A DNA stretch of 64,000 nt, taken from Streptomyces broussonetiae (lineage in GTDB: Bacteria; Actinomycetota; Actinomycetes; Streptomycetales; Streptomycetaceae). The translations under genes and the position numbers were made by a program. The number at the start of each line of letters is the position of its first letter. Position 1 is the first letter of the stretch. Below, in pieces: positions 9,724 through 18,453 of this stretch. Below the pieces are notes generated by a model. That model saw nothing but the letters and a program-made list of their open reading frames with translations. It did not search any database and was not told where the DNA came from. The stretch is from positions 1,240,001 through 1,304,000 of the forward strand of contig NZ_CP047020.1 of assembly GCF_009796285.1 (NCBI RefSeq). The letters run 5' to 3'.

Positions 9724-10653
9724 TCAGGTGTTTTCCTCGCCCTGGGCGATCTCCACACGGTGGTGGAAATCGGCCATCCCGGCGGCCGCGGCCACACAGG
9801 AGACGGCGGTGCAGGCGAGGAGGACGGCGGCGATCGCGCGACCGGCCCGCGGCCTGTGCGGGGCCGCGGCCAGCAGGGCCTGGACGCGCTGCGGGACCGG
9901 ACCGGTGGTCGCGGCGGCCACGAAGTCGGGACGCTCGGTGTGCGCGGCCTGTCCGGCGAGGGCCGCGCGGGCGATGGCCCGGGCGGTCAGCCGCCGGTCG
10001 CCGACCCGGGCCGCGGCGGCCTCGTCGGCAGCGCGCTCGGCGGCGAGGCGGATGGTCTCGCGCACCGGGCGCAGGGCGGGGTGGCAGTGGGCGACGAGTT
10101 CGGCGGCGGCGAGGAAGTAGTGGTGACCGCCGTCGTTGTGCGCCCGCTCGTGCGCGAACAGCACCTCGCGTTCACGGCCGTCCAGGCTGCGCAGCATCGC
10201 GGTGGTGACGACGATCCGGTGCGGGCGGCCCGGCAGGGCGTAGGCGTCCGGGCGGGGCGAGTCCACCACGCACAGGTCGCCGACGGCGGGGCGGTGCCCG
10301 GCCTGGGTGCGGGCGGCACCGAAGGCGCGGGCCTGGTGCAGCACCGAGCGGGCGAGGGTCCAGACGCAGACGGCGAGCACGCCCACGGAGGTCGCGGCGG
10401 CCGGCAGGACGACCAGGTCCGAGGCGGTGTGCAGCGGGCGGACCAGCTCGCCGAACGCGGCGAACAGCGGGAGCTTGAGCAGCCCGATCAGGACGAACCC
10501 GCCGAGCGCGGCCAGCGAGCAGCCTGCGAGCGCGACCGCACAGAGAGTGACGGCCCACAGCGCGGCCACCGGGGCCAGCCGGTCCAGGGCCCGGCGGGCC
10601 AGGGCCGGCAGGGCGAACGGCAGCAGCAGGGGCAGCAGAAGCAGAGCAGTCAT
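9724..10653 (-). CDS. M56 family metallopeptidase (BlaR1-like membrane protease)
   Basis: The 309-aa membrane protein has several hydrophobic segments (residues about 1-20, 35-65 and 80-110) and a cytosolic zinc-protease motif HERAH followed by GGHHYF at about residues 165-178. This is typical of the M56 family, to which BlaR1/MecR1 belong. It lacks the C-terminal penicillin-binding sensor of true BlaR1, as most actinobacterial members do. Its ATG overlaps the stop of the blaI-like gene (ATGA), so the two are translationally coupled. The protease probably cleaves the BlaI-like repressor in response to an unknown envelope signal. Confidence 0.9.
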   Translation of the reverse strand: MTALLLLPLLLPFALPALARRALDRLAPVAALWAVTLCAVALAGCSLAALGGFVLIGLLKLPLFAAFGELVRPLHTASDLVVLPAAATSVGVLAVCVWTLARSVLHQARAFGAARTQAGHRPAVGDLCVVDSPRPDAYALPGRPHRIVVTTAMLRSLDGREREVLFAHERAHNDGGHHYFLAAAELVAHCHPALRPVRETIRLAAERAADEAAAARVGDRRLTARAIARAALAGQAAHTERPDFVAAATTGPVPQRVQALLAAAPHRPRAGRAIAAVLLACTAVSCVAAAAGMADFHHRVEIAQGEENT

Positions 10654-11030
10654 CGTTCATCGGGTTCGAGCAGGTCCCGCAGGATGCGTTCGTCGTCGGG
10701 GCCGAGCTGGGCGACGAAGCGGGCCAGCACGGTCTCGCGGTCGCTGTCCCGGTCCAGCTCGCTGTGCATCCGGCGCGCGGTCAGCCCCTGGGCGTCCTGG
10801 ACCTCACGCACCGGGAAATAGGCGTACCCGCGACCCTGACGGTGCCGCTCGACCACTCCCTTGTCGTACAGCCGCGTCAGGATCGTCGTCACCGTCGTAC
10901 GGGCCAGGTCCGCGCCGAGGCTCGACTGGACCTGGCCCGGGGTGCGGGGCGTGCCCGCGGCCCAGAGTGCGGCCATGACGCTCGCCTCCAGCTCACCGGC
11001 AGGCCGGCGCTCGTCCTTCACCTCGGTCAT
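10650..11030 (-). CDS. BlaI/MecI/CopY family transcriptional repressor
   Basis: This 126-aa winged-helix repressor has the family pattern LEASVMAALWAAGTPRTPGQV, then the recognition-helix region ARTTVTTILTRLYDKGVVER, and a C-terminal dimerisation helix. The ATG at 11028-11030 was chosen because it gives the normal family length and has GAGGA upstream. It forms a coupled pair with the M56 protease gene, overlapping it by 4 bases. A dyad in its leader (11073-11090) is the likely autoregulatory operator. Confidence 0.93.
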   Translation of the reverse strand: MTEVKDERRPAGELEASVMAALWAAGTPRTPGQVQSSLGADLARTTVTTILTRLYDKGVVERHRQGRGYAYFPVREVQDAQGLTARRMHSELDRDSDRETVLARFVAQLGPDDERILRDLLEPDER

Positions 11031-11072
11031 GGAACGTTCCTCACCCCGTCCTCGTCTGCGACCCGGGAGTCC

Positions 11073-11090
11073 GTCTACACGATGGTAGTC
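11073..11090. promoter_or_regulatory. Candidate BlaI-type operator
   Basis: An imperfect inverted repeat GTCTACACGATGGTAGTC (CTAC-N6-GTAG core) lies 43 bases upstream of the blaI-like start. BlaI/MecI repressors bind TACA/TGTA-type dyads in their own promoters. The match to that core is partial. Confidence 0.4.
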
Positions 11091-11293
11091 AACCGGACCG
11101 TCGTACGAGCGCACACCCGTCTGCCCATTATGCGAGGACCGGGGGTGCGCGAGGCAGGCGGCGTCCGGTCGGCGGACGTACGGGCCCCGGCCCGGCACGC
11201 GAGAGCCGACCGCTCACAGGCCGCACGCCCCGGCACGCCACCGGACGGGCCGCCTCGGGGCACGGGAACCGGCCTGCCGGCCCCACGGTCGCT

Positions 11294-12199
11294 TCAGCGT
11301 GTCCCGGTGTGCAGGGCGTCCAGCCGTGCCAGCTCGTCCGCCGTCAGGCGCAACGCCCCCGCCGCCACGTTCTCCGCGAGGTGGTCGGGGTCGCCGGTGC
11401 CGGGGATGGCGAGGACGTGGGGACCCTGGTGCAGGGTCCAGGCGATGCGGATCTGCGCGGGGCTCACACCGTGGGCGCGGGCGAGGGCAAGCACCTCGTC
11501 GTCGTGGCGCTCTGCCGCCGCCCGGGGGCCGGACTCGCCGGCGACGGCGTAGAACGGGACGAACGCGATGCCGTGCTCGGCGCACAGGCGCAGCACCTCG
11601 TCGTCGACGGGGTCGGCACGGTCCAGCGCGTAGCGGTTCTGGACGCACACCACCGGGGCGATCTCCAGGGCCTCGGCGAGATGGCGGGGCTGGACGCCGG
11701 AGACACCGAGGTGCCGGATCAGGCCGGCCTCGCGCAACTCCGCGAGCGCACCGAAGTGCTCGGCGATCGAATCCTGTTGCTGGCGGCGGAAGTTGACGAC
11801 GTCGAGGTGGTCACGGCCGAGCTGGCGCAGGTTCTCCTCGACGTGCCCGCGCAGTTGGTCGGGCCGGGCCGCGGTGCCCCACTCGCCGTAGTAGTCGCGG
11901 AAGGGGCCGACCTTGGTGGTGATGACGAGGTCGTCGGTGTACGGGGCGAGGGCGGTGTTGATCAGTTCGTTGGCGGAGCGCGTGGCGGAGAAGTAGAACG
12001 CCGCGGTGTCGATGTGGTTCACGCCCAGCTCGACGGCGCGCCGCAGCACGGCGATCGAGCGTTCCCGGTCGCTCGGGGTGCCGAGATGGAACGCGGCGCT
12101 GCCCGTCAGCCGCATGGCTCCCAAGCCGATGCGGTGGACGGGCAGGTCGCCGAGCTTGAAGGTGCCGGAAGCATCCGCGGTGATCGTTTCAGCGGTCAT
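11294..12199 (-). CDS. Aldo/keto reductase family oxidoreductase
   Basis: The 301-aa TIM-barrel protein has the family start FKLGDLPVHRIGLGAMRL, tetrad Asp and Tyr in HIDTAAFY (about residues 66-72) and Lys in ITTKVG. The expected tetrad His after strand 4 is replaced: the block reads LDVVNFRRQ, with Asn at that site. The C-terminal nucleotide-binding region (LAIPGTGDPDHLAENV) is present. It is followed after 41 bases by the aldehyde dehydrogenase gene on the same strand, but that gene lies upstream in transcription, so the two may form one unit (aldehyde dehydrogenase first). Confidence 0.87.
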   Translation of the reverse strand: MTAETITADASGTFKLGDLPVHRIGLGAMRLTGSAAFHLGTPSDRERSIAVLRRAVELGVNHIDTAAFYFSATRSANELINTALAPYTDDLVITTKVGPFRDYYGEWGTAARPDQLRGHVEENLRQLGRDHLDVVNFRRQQQDSIAEHFGALAELREAGLIRHLGVSGVQPRHLAEALEIAPVVCVQNRYALDRADPVDDEVLRLCAEHGIAFVPFYAVAGESGPRAAAERHDDEVLALARAHGVSPAQIRIAWTLHQGPHVLAIPGTGDPDHLAENVAAGALRLTADELARLDALHTGTR

Positions 12200-12240
12200 C
12201 CGGCGGATCTTCGCACATCCTTCCCGCCGCGCAAACGAGT

Positions 12241-13563
12241 TCAGCCGAGCGGCTTGTCCAGTACCGCCTTGCGGTGGCTGAAGGTCTCGACGGAGTAGCG
12301 GCCGTGGTAGCTGCCCATGCCGCTCTCCCCCACACCGCCGAACGGCAGGTCGGAGACGGTGAGGTGGGCGAGCGGCAGGCCGTAGCCGAGGCCGCCGGAG
12401 GAGGTCTCGGCGGCGAGGCGCCCGCGCGTGCGCTTGGACTCGCTGAAGACGTACAGCGCGAGCGGCTTGTCACGGTCGTTGATGAAGGCGATCGCCTCGT
12501 CCAGGCCCGGCACGGCGACGATCGGCAGGATCGGGCCGAAGATCTCCTCCTGCATGACGGGCGAGGACGGGTCGACGTCCGCGAGGACGGTCGGGGCGAT
12601 GTACTTCGTCGCACGGTCGCTCGCGCCGCCTGCCGCCACCCGGCCCGAGCCGAGCAGGGCAAGGAGACGGTCGAAGTGGCGCTCGTTGATGATCCGGCCG
12701 TACTCCGGCGAGGCCGCCGGGTCGGTGCCGAACAGCGCCTCGACCGCGCGCACCAGCGCGGGCTCCAGGGCGGCGGCCGTCGACGGGTCGGTCAGGACGT
12801 AGTCGGGGGCGACACAGGTCTGCCCGGCGTTGAGGAACTTGCCGCGCACGAGCCGGTCCGCGACCACCTCGAGGTCGGCGCCCTGGTCCACGAACACCGG
12901 GGACTTGCCGCCGAGTTCGAGGGTGACCGGGGTGAGGTGCTCGGCGGCGGCGCGCATCACGATACGGCCGACGGTGCCGTTGCCGGTGTAGAAGATGTGG
13001 TCGAAGCGCTCGGCCAGCAGGGCCGTCGTCTCCGGGATGCCGCCCTCGACGACGGCGACCGCGTCGGTGTCGAGGAAGGCCGGGATCAGCTCGGCCAGCA
13101 CCGCCGAGGTGGCCGGGGCCAGCTCGCTCGGCTTGACGACCACCGCGTTGCCGGAGGCCAGCGCGCCGACCATCGGGGCGAGCAGCAGCTGCGCCGGGTA
13201 GTTCCAGGGCGCGATGACGAGGACGACACCGAGCGGATCGTACTGCGTCCAGGCCGTGGCGTCGGCACCGAGGTGCGCCGGGACCGGCGCGGGCTCCGGG
13301 CGGAGCCACTGCTCGAGGTGGTCGAGCGTGTGGTCGATCTCCCGGATCGTGAAGTCGATCTCGGTGCGGTAGGCCTCGGTGCGGCTCTTGCCCAGGTCGG
13401 CGTGGAGGGCGGCGGCGAGGTCGGCGCCGCGGTCCGTGAGCATCGCGCGCAGGCGGCGCAGCTGGCCGGTACGCCACTCGACGGGCTTGGTGCGGCCGGC
13501 GGCGAAGGTGGCGCGCAGCCGGGCCACGATGTCGGCGGGCTGCTCGATGGCGGGGTGGTTCAC
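12241..13563 (-). CDS. Aldehyde dehydrogenase family protein
   Basis: The 440-aa protein is an NAD(P)-dependent aldehyde dehydrogenase. The catalytic Cys is in [13 protein letters not shown] (about residue 242) and the general-base Glu in [12 protein letters not shown] (about 209). The cofactor-binding PWNYP and TGNGTVGR motifs are present. The short length of about 440 residues and the C-terminal [10 protein letters not shown] put it with the class 3 type enzymes acting on fatty or aromatic aldehydes. The start is GTG at 13561-13563. The aldo/keto reductase downstream could interconvert the same aldehydes and alcohols. Confidence 0.9.
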   Translation of the reverse strand: MNHPAIEQPADIVARLRATFAAGRTKPVEWRTGQLRRLRAMLTDRGADLAAALHADLGKSRTEAYRTEIDFTIREIDHTLDHLEQWLRPEPAPVPAHLGADATAWTQYDPLGVVLVIAPWNYPAQLLLAPMVGALASGNAVVVKPSELAPATSAVLAELIPAFLDTDAVAVVEGGIPETTALLAERFDHIFYTGNGTVGRIVMRAAAEHLTPVTLELGGKSPVFVDQGADLEVVADRLVRGKFLNAGQTCVAPDYVLTDPSTAAALEPALVRAVEALFGTDPAASPEYGRIINERHFDRLLALLGSGRVAAGGASDRATKYIAPTVLADVDPSSPVMQEEIFGPILPIVAVPGLDEAIAFINDRDKPLALYVFSESKRTRGRLAAETSSGGLGYGLPLAHLTVSDLPFGGVGESGMGSYHGRYSVETFSHRKAVLDKPLG

Positions 13564-13906
13564 GGGTGCCTCGCTGGGGGTGCACGGGCGGGTTCGGCCC
13601 GAGCCTAGGTCTCGGTGGATGTACTTGCCAACCTTTCACGTCCTCAAGTTCATTCCGGCGGCTCAAGGTGACGGCGCTCACAGCCCGGGGTCGCCCGTGC
13701 GTCTCCGGCCAGGCCCGCTCGGTCCCGCCTCTCCGGGCAGGCCCGCTCGGTCCCGCTTTCGGCCGGACCGGCCTCACTCCCGGCGGGCCCGGCGGCCGGG
13801 CCGTACGCGGCCGGCGCCCCGGCGGTGCGGTGCGGGCGGCGAGGGCGCCCGACACGGGCGACGTGCGGCACATGTTGGCAGGCGAGGTCCGGGGTGTCGA
13901 AGAATC
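13564..13906. other. 343-bp gap between divergent genes
   Basis: This holds the promoters of the aldehyde dehydrogenase (minus) and the acyl-CoA-dehydrogenase-like gene (plus). The less GC-rich part near 13615-13660 is the likeliest promoter region. Inside lies a 19-base direct repeat, listed separately. I see no gene. Confidence 0.4.
13710..13756. repeat. 19-bp direct repeat, two copies 28 bp apart
   Basis: CAGGCCCGCTCGGTCCCGC occurs at 13710-13728 and again, identical, at 13738-13756, in the gap upstream of the acyl-CoA-dehydrogenase-like gene. The length and identity are well above chance even in GC-rich DNA. It could be a regulator site or the result of slippage. Confidence 0.7.
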
Positions 13907-14950
13907 ATGGATATGACACCCACCTGCGCGCACCCACTCCTCGACCGCGCCCGTCGCCTCGCCGCGGACCTGCTGGTTCCCGAGGCCGAGCGGGTCGACC
14001 AGGAAGGCGTACCGGCGAGCCACATCGAGGCGGTGAAGAGGTCGGGGCTGCTCGGGGCGGGCGCTCCGGTCGCCTACGGAGGCTCGGGGGCACCGCCGGG
14101 CGTGGTCCGCCGGATCGCGGAGATCCTGGCCGGCGCGTGCTGTTCGACGTGGTTCGTGCAGACCCAGCACCACACTCCGGTGCAGATCCTCGCACGGAGC
14201 GAACTCCCCGTCAGGGAGCGGCTGTTGGGCCCCTTGTCGCGAGGTGAGCTGTTGTCCGGGGTGGCGTACGCGCATCTGCGCTCGTATCCGCGCATCCCGG
14301 TGCGCGTGCGCCGGGAGGGTCGGGGTTGGCGGTTCGAGGGGAGTGTGCCCTGGTACACCGGGTGGGGCCTGAACGACGTGATGCTGCTCGCCGGGGTGAG
14401 CGATGACGACGAGGTGCTCTTCGCCTTCACCGAGGCACGCGGCCGGCCCGGGCTGCGCGCGTCTGAGCCGATGCGCCTCGCGGCGCTGACCGCCACGCGC
14501 ACGGTGTCACTGGAGCTGACCGGACTGTGGCTGCCCGAGGAGGCGGTGGCCCTGCGGACCCGGTACGAGCGGTGGGCACCCGCGGACCGGGCCAGGACGC
14601 TGAACGCCGGCCCGGCGGTCTTCGGCGTCGCGGAGGCCGCCCTGTCACTGCTGGACCCCAAGACGGCCGCCCCGTTCACGGCCCGGCTCGCCGACGTCCG
14701 CCGTCGCGCCTACGCCCTGGCCGACCATCCGGCACCGCTGGAGCGGGTCGTGGAACGGCTGGCGGTGCGCGCGGAGGCGTACGAGGTGCTGCGGACGGCC
14801 ACCACGGCGGCGGTGGTGGCCGGGGGCGGGCGGTCGATGGCCCTGACGAGCCGCGCCCAACGCCTCGCCCGGGAGGCGCTGTTCCTGCTGGTGCAGGGGC
14901 AGACGGCCGAGTCGAGGGCCGCGCATCTGCGGGCGCTGGCGGGCGCCTGA
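13907..14950 (+). CDS. Acyl-CoA-dehydrogenase-like flavoprotein
   Basis: The 347-aa protein has the acyl-CoA dehydrogenase layout: an N-terminal helical part (ADLLVPEAERVDQEGVPASH), a middle beta domain (PVRVRREGRGWRFEGSVPW) and a C-terminal helical bundle. It is shorter than classical dehydrogenases and resembles the SfnB/DszC/hydroxylase branch, which uses reduced flavin from a partner reductase. Next to it on the other strand are a flavin reductase of SsuE type and a truncated alkanesulfonate monooxygenase. A role in organosulfur oxidation is therefore an attractive inference, not proven. Start is the ATG at 13907; 13913 is also possible. Confidence 0.72.
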   Translation: MDMTPTCAHPLLDRARRLAADLLVPEAERVDQEGVPASHIEAVKRSGLLGAGAPVAYGGSGAPPGVVRRIAEILAGACCSTWFVQTQHHTPVQILARSELPVRERLLGPLSRGELLSGVAYAHLRSYPRIPVRVRREGRGWRFEGSVPWYTGWGLNDVMLLAGVSDDDEVLFAFTEARGRPGLRASEPMRLAALTATRTVSLELTGLWLPEEAVALRTRYERWAPADRARTLNAGPAVFGVAEAALSLLDPKTAAPFTARLADVRRRAYALADHPAPLERVVERLAVRAEAYEVLRTATTAAVVAGGGRSMALTSRAQRLAREALFLLVQGQTAESRAAHLRALAGA

Positions 14951-15051
14951 GCGGTCGTCGCCGTCACGCCCTCTCGCCCCCCGGGCGGGCTAGGTGTCGT
15001 ACGGAGCGCACGCCACAAGCAGGTCCCCCAGGCGCCCACCGCTCCGGCGCC

Positions 15052-15078
15052 GGTCGGTTCTCGCGTCATGAACCGACC
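15052..15078. terminator. Hairpin downstream of the ssuD remnant
   Basis: Perfect 8-base arms GGTCGGTT and AACCGACC enclose an 11-base loop, 20 bases past the stop of the minus-strand ssuD remnant and about 100 bases past the plus-strand flavoprotein gene. It could end transcription from either side. There is no T tract, as is common in Streptomyces. Confidence 0.45.
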
Positions 15079-15097
15079 TTCGGGCGGGGCGGGTTGG

Positions 15098-15530
15098 TCA
15101 GCCCGCGAACGGCACCTGGGCCTCGGCAGCGGGCGTCCCGGCGTGGGGATGCGTCCACAGTCCCTGCGCGGCGAGCCGGGGCAGCACGCCCTCGCCGAAC
15201 CAGTACGTCTCCTCCAGGTGCGGATAGCCGGAGAGGACGAACTCGTCGATGCCGAGGGCGTGGTACTCCTCGATCCGCTCGACGACCTCGTCGTGGCTGC
15301 CGACCAGGGCCGTGCCCGCGCCACCGCGCACCAGGCCGATGCCGGCCCACAGGTTGGGGTGGATCTCCAGGCCGTCCCGACTGCCGCCGTGCAGGGCGAG
15401 CATGCGCTGCTGACCCTCGGACTCGCTGCGCGCGAGACCCTCCTGTACGGCCCTGACCGTCTCCGGGTCGAAGCCGTCGAGCAGCCGGTCCGCCTCCGCC
15501 CAGGCCTCGGCCGGGCGGCCGGGTGCCGGT
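15098..15530 (-). pseudogene. ssuD: Alkanesulfonate monooxygenase (SsuD), C-terminal fragment
   Basis: The frame ending at 15098 encodes about the last 140 residues of a luciferase-like FMNH2-dependent alkanesulfonate monooxygenase. Typical SsuD stretches are [37 protein letters not shown] and [20 protein letters not shown]. Similarity begins near 15520 ([20 protein letters not shown]) and upstream turns into unrelated GC-rich sequence. The first two thirds of the roughly 370-residue enzyme, including most of the FMN and substrate site, are missing. A 5' deletion is the simplest reading. The intact ssuE gene lies just upstream on the same strand. Confidence 0.78.
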
Positions 15531-15758
15531 CGGCGCGGGCCGACCGAGGTACCGGCTCTTCCGGGGTACCGGGTCGTGCGGGGCGTGGGGCTGTGCGCCT
15601 CGCCAAGGGCGGTGCGGGGTGCGGGAGCCGGGGGCCGCGCGGGGACGGTGGGCAGGGTCGTGGCGGGCGGTCCGGAGCGGGACGCCCGGCTCGGCTCGAC
15701 TCGAGGAGGCCGCCGTTCGGCGTCGTCGGCGATGACGGGTGCGGTCGTGGTGGGCCGC
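15531..15758. other. G-rich gap at the site of the ssuD truncation
   Basis: These 228 bases lie between the ssuE stop and the point where SsuD similarity starts. They read as biased, non-coding sequence, and two GGTACC sites flank the break region (15550-15573). I see no gene or transposase here, so how the deletion happened is not visible. Confidence 0.4.
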
Positions 15759-16313
15759 TCAACCCGCCGCCGCCAGGACCGGAGTCCGGCCGAGGGCGAC
15801 CGAGAACTGGTCCACCACCTGACCGAGGGCCTCGGCGGTGGCGGGGGCGAGGGTCAGTGAGCCGTCCTCGCCCACGGTGATGTCCTTGTCGAGGGTGAAC
15901 CAGCCTTGGACTATGTGTGCGGCCCCCATGGAGTTCAGCACCGGGCGCAGCGCGTAGTCGATGGCGAGGACATGGGCGGTGGAGCCGCCGGTGGCGAGCG
16001 GCAGCACGGTCTTGCCGGTCAGCGCGTACTGCGGGAGCAGGTCGAGCAGCGCCTTGAGCACGCCGGAGTACGAGGCCTTGTAGATCGGTGTGCCGATCAG
16101 GACGCCGTCGGCACGGGCGAACAGTTCGGCGGCCCGGGCGATGGCCGGGTGCCGTACGTCGGGGCCGAGCAGGGCCTCGGCCGGCAGGGCACGGACGTCG
16201 AGCGGGATCACCACGTGCCCCTGGGCGGTCAGCCGCTGGTCGAGGTGGCGCAGCAGGCGACCGGTGCGCGAGGTGGCGGAGGGGCTGCCGGAGACGGACA
16301 GGACGGTGGCCAT
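15759..16313 (-). CDS. ssuE: NADPH-dependent FMN reductase, SsuE type
   Basis: The 184-aa flavodoxin-like protein starts [18 protein letters not shown], the phosphate-binding loop of the SsuE family. It continues with the signature block [30 protein letters not shown] and [12 protein letters not shown]. SsuE reduces FMN with NADPH and passes it to SsuD, which releases sulfite from alkanesulfonates when sulfate is scarce. Here the partner SsuD is only a fragment, so the reductase may now serve the nearby acyl-CoA-dehydrogenase-like flavoprotein or a monooxygenase elsewhere. Start is the ATG at 16311-16313. Confidence 0.9.
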   Translation of the reverse strand: MATVLSVSGSPSATSRTGRLLRHLDQRLTAQGHVVIPLDVRALPAEALLGPDVRHPAIARAAELFARADGVLIGTPIYKASYSGVLKALLDLLPQYALTGKTVLPLATGGSTAHVLAIDYALRPVLNSMGAAHIVQGWFTLDKDITVGEDGSLTLAPATAEALGQVVDQFSVALGRTPVLAAAG

Positions 16314-16363
16314 GGGTGCCTCGTTTCTGAGGGTGCGCAGTGGTGCCGACAGTCGCACTCGGG

Positions 16364-16394
16364 CCACGAGGGACTCGAACTCACTTTCTCGTGG
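16364..16394. promoter_or_regulatory. Hairpin in the ssuE leader
   Basis: Perfect 7-base arms CCACGAG and CTCGTGG flank a 17-base loop, 51 bases upstream of the ssuE start. The loop on the minus strand contains GAGTTCGAGTCC, which looks like a tRNA T-loop, but no acceptor or anticodon arms can be drawn around it. It is a possible leader structure or operator. Confidence 0.3.
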
Positions 16395-16822
16395 GGGAGT
16401 TGGGTGACCCAGTAGGTGAACTCCACGGTTGCTGCGGGTATGCGGAACTCCTGGCGCGGAATGTTTTCCAGAACGCCGAATTCAAGGGGCGTGCGGGCGC
16501 GGCGAATTCAGGCGGGAAAGCAGGAAAAAGGAGGGAGCGCGGCGGATCGCCCCGGCGAGGGCCGTCAAGAAGAACCCGACCGGTCTCGTATCGCGGACCT
16601 TGAATTTCACCAGGGTGTGACGGGAAATCCGTTGAGCGAGACCGCACACAGTCCGGAGCGGGAACTCCCCATACCGGCGGCCGTTGATATGTCAACACGC
16701 CCGGGCACCCCGCTCGCCTCGCTGCCGACGCGCGGTGGCGGTGGCGCAGGCGCAGGCTCTCCACGCGGCCCTCGGCCGACGCGCCCGGGAGCCGATGACG
16801 GCCCGAGGACGTCGCGCATCGG

Positions 16823-16897
16823 CTCCCTCTCGGCGCCCTCCCTCTCGGCGCTCTCCCCCTCGGCGCTCCCTCTCTCGACACTCTCCTCCTCGATGTT
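16823..16897. repeat. Degenerate 15-bp tandem repeat, five units
   Basis: Units of the form CTCCCTCTCGGCGCT run without a gap from 16823 to 16897. The first two differ by one base and the last two have drifted. The plus strand is strongly pyrimidine-rich, so the stretch may form unusual DNA structure upstream of the photolyase gene. The 15-base period would encode a five-residue Ser/Gly-Ala-Glu-Arg/Gly-Glu repeat on the minus strand, but no gene context supports translation. Confidence 0.65.
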
Positions 16898-17024
16898 CTC
16901 CGGCGCGGCGCCCCCCTCCGCCCGCCCGCGCGGGCCACGATCCTCATGGGGCCTCGCGCAGGGCCGGCGGAGCCTCACGCGTCCGCCTCGCCGCCCTCGA
17001 CCTCGCCCCCCCCGGAGCCGCGTC

Positions 17025-18395
17025 ATGACCGCCTCGGTCGTCCTGTTCACGTCCGATCTGCGTCTGCACGACCACCCGCCGCTGCGCGCCGCGTCGGCCG
17101 GGGGCCGCCAGGTGGTCCCGCTGTTCGTGCGGGACCGGGGCGTGACGGACGCCGGTTTCGCGGTGCCCAACCGGCTGGCGTTCCTCTCCGACTGCCTGCG
17201 GGACCTCGATGCCGGGCTGCGCGAGCGCGGCGGGCGGCTCGTGGTGCGCTGCGGTGACGTCGTCGAGGAGGTGTGCGCGGTGGCCGCGGCAGCGGGCGCG
17301 GGTGAGGTGCACATGGCTGCCGACGTGAGCGGGTACGCCCAGCTCCGGGAGCGGCGGCTGCGGCGCGCCCTGGAGGCGGACGGGCGGCGGCTGCACGTGC
17401 ACGACACGGTGACCACGGTGCTGGCGCCCGGTGCGCTGACGCCGGCCGCCTCGGACCACTTCGCGGTCTTCACTCCGTACTTCCGCCACTGGTCGGTGCA
17501 GCGGGTGCGCGACCCGCTGGGCGCGCCGCGCGTGGTCCAGGTCCCGGACGGCATCGCGTCCGAGGGCTTGCCGTTCCGTGCCGCGCTGTCCGGTGTGTCC
17601 CCGGAAACGGCGGCCGGCGGCGAGACGGCGGGCAGGAAACGGCTGACCGCGTGGCTCCGTTCGGGCCTCGCCGGGTACGCGGACCGGCACGACGACCTGG
17701 CCGGTGACGCCACCTCGCGACTGTCCCCGCACCTGCACTTCGGCACACTGTCCCCCGTCGAACTCGTCCACCGCGCGCGGAAGGCGGGCGGCCCGGGCGC
17801 GGAGGCGTTCGTCCGGCAGCTCGCCTGGCGCGACTTCCACCGTCAGGTACTGGCGGCGCGGCCCGCCGCGGCCGTCACCGACTACCGCACGCGGCGCGAC
17901 CGGTGGCGGTCCGAGCGCACGGCCCGCGCCGACATCGAGGCCTGGCGGGAGGGCCGTACCGGCTTTCCGGTGATCGATGCCGCGATGCGCCAGCTGCGCC
18001 ACGAGGGCTGGATGCACAACCGCGGGCGCCTGCTGACGGCGAGCTTTCTGACCAAGACGCTGTACGTCGACTGGCGTGTGGGGGCCCGGCACTTCCTGGA
18101 ACTGCTGGTCGACGGCGACCTGGCGAACAACCAGCTGAACTGGCAGTGGGTGGCGGGCACCGGCACGGACACCCGCCCCAACCGGGTCCTCAACCCCGTC
18201 GCCCAGGGCAGGCGGCACGATCCCGACGGGGCGTACGTGCGGCGCTGGGTGCCCGAGCTGGCCGGTGTCGCGGGGGCGGCGGTGCACGAGCCGTGGAAGC
18301 TGCGGGACCGGGCGGGCATCAGCGGCTACCCGGACCGGGTCGTCGACCTCGCCGACGGTCTGGCCCGCTTCCGGCAGGCCCGGTCCCTGGAGTGA
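17025..18395 (+). CDS. phr: Deoxyribodipyrimidine photo-lyase
   Basis: The 456-aa protein is a complete CPD photolyase/cryptochrome. An N-terminal Rossmann-like antenna domain (residues about 1-130, start VVLFTSDLRLHDHP) is joined to a helical FAD domain. Key parts of the latter are SRLSPHLHFGTLS, LAWRDFHRQ, GFPVIDAAMRQLRHEGWMHN and LANNQLNWQWVAGTGTDTRP. The enzyme uses blue light and reduced FAD to split pyrimidine dimers. The ATG at 17025 gives the normal start with GGAG upstream; the open frame extends further 5' through non-coding sequence. It stands alone, without the usual carotenoid or LitR neighbours. Confidence 0.93.
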   Translation: MTASVVLFTSDLRLHDHPPLRAASAGGRQVVPLFVRDRGVTDAGFAVPNRLAFLSDCLRDLDAGLRERGGRLVVRCGDVVEEVCAVAAAAGAGEVHMAADVSGYAQLRERRLRRALEADGRRLHVHDTVTTVLAPGALTPAASDHFAVFTPYFRHWSVQRVRDPLGAPRVVQVPDGIASEGLPFRAALSGVSPETAAGGETAGRKRLTAWLRSGLAGYADRHDDLAGDATSRLSPHLHFGTLSPVELVHRARKAGGPGAEAFVRQLAWRDFHRQVLAARPAAAVTDYRTRRDRWRSERTARADIEAWREGRTGFPVIDAAMRQLRHEGWMHNRGRLLTASFLTKTLYVDWRVGARHFLELLVDGDLANNQLNWQWVAGTGTDTRPNRVLNPVAQGRRHDPDGAYVRRWVPELAGVAGAAVHEPWKLRDRAGISGYPDRVVDLADGLARFRQARSLE

Positions 18396-18453
18396 GCCAG
18401 GCCACACAACGAGAGCTACACATAAAGAAGAAATAAGAGCAAACTAGGACAAA

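Larger units (their letters stand above)
16314..17024. other. 711-bp gap between ssuE and the photolyase gene
   Basis: I see no convincing gene in this long divergent gap. It holds a hairpin near the ssuE promoter (16364-16394), a less GC-rich stretch (about 16430-16700) likely to contain promoters, a small palindrome GTTGA-N4-TCAAC at 16683-16696 that could be a regulator site for the photolyase gene, and a degenerate 15-bp tandem repeat (16823-16897). Confidence 0.5.

Noticed and set aside
16364..16394. tRNA remnant or attachment site near ssuE
   Set aside because: Only a T-loop-like GTTCGAGTCC is seen. No acceptor stem, D arm or anticodon arm can be drawn and no integrase lies nearby.
16381..16947. 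Minus-strand gene in the ssuE-phr gap with a five-residue repeat
   Set aside because: Arg-rich, no SD, no domain; the repeat is better described at the DNA level.
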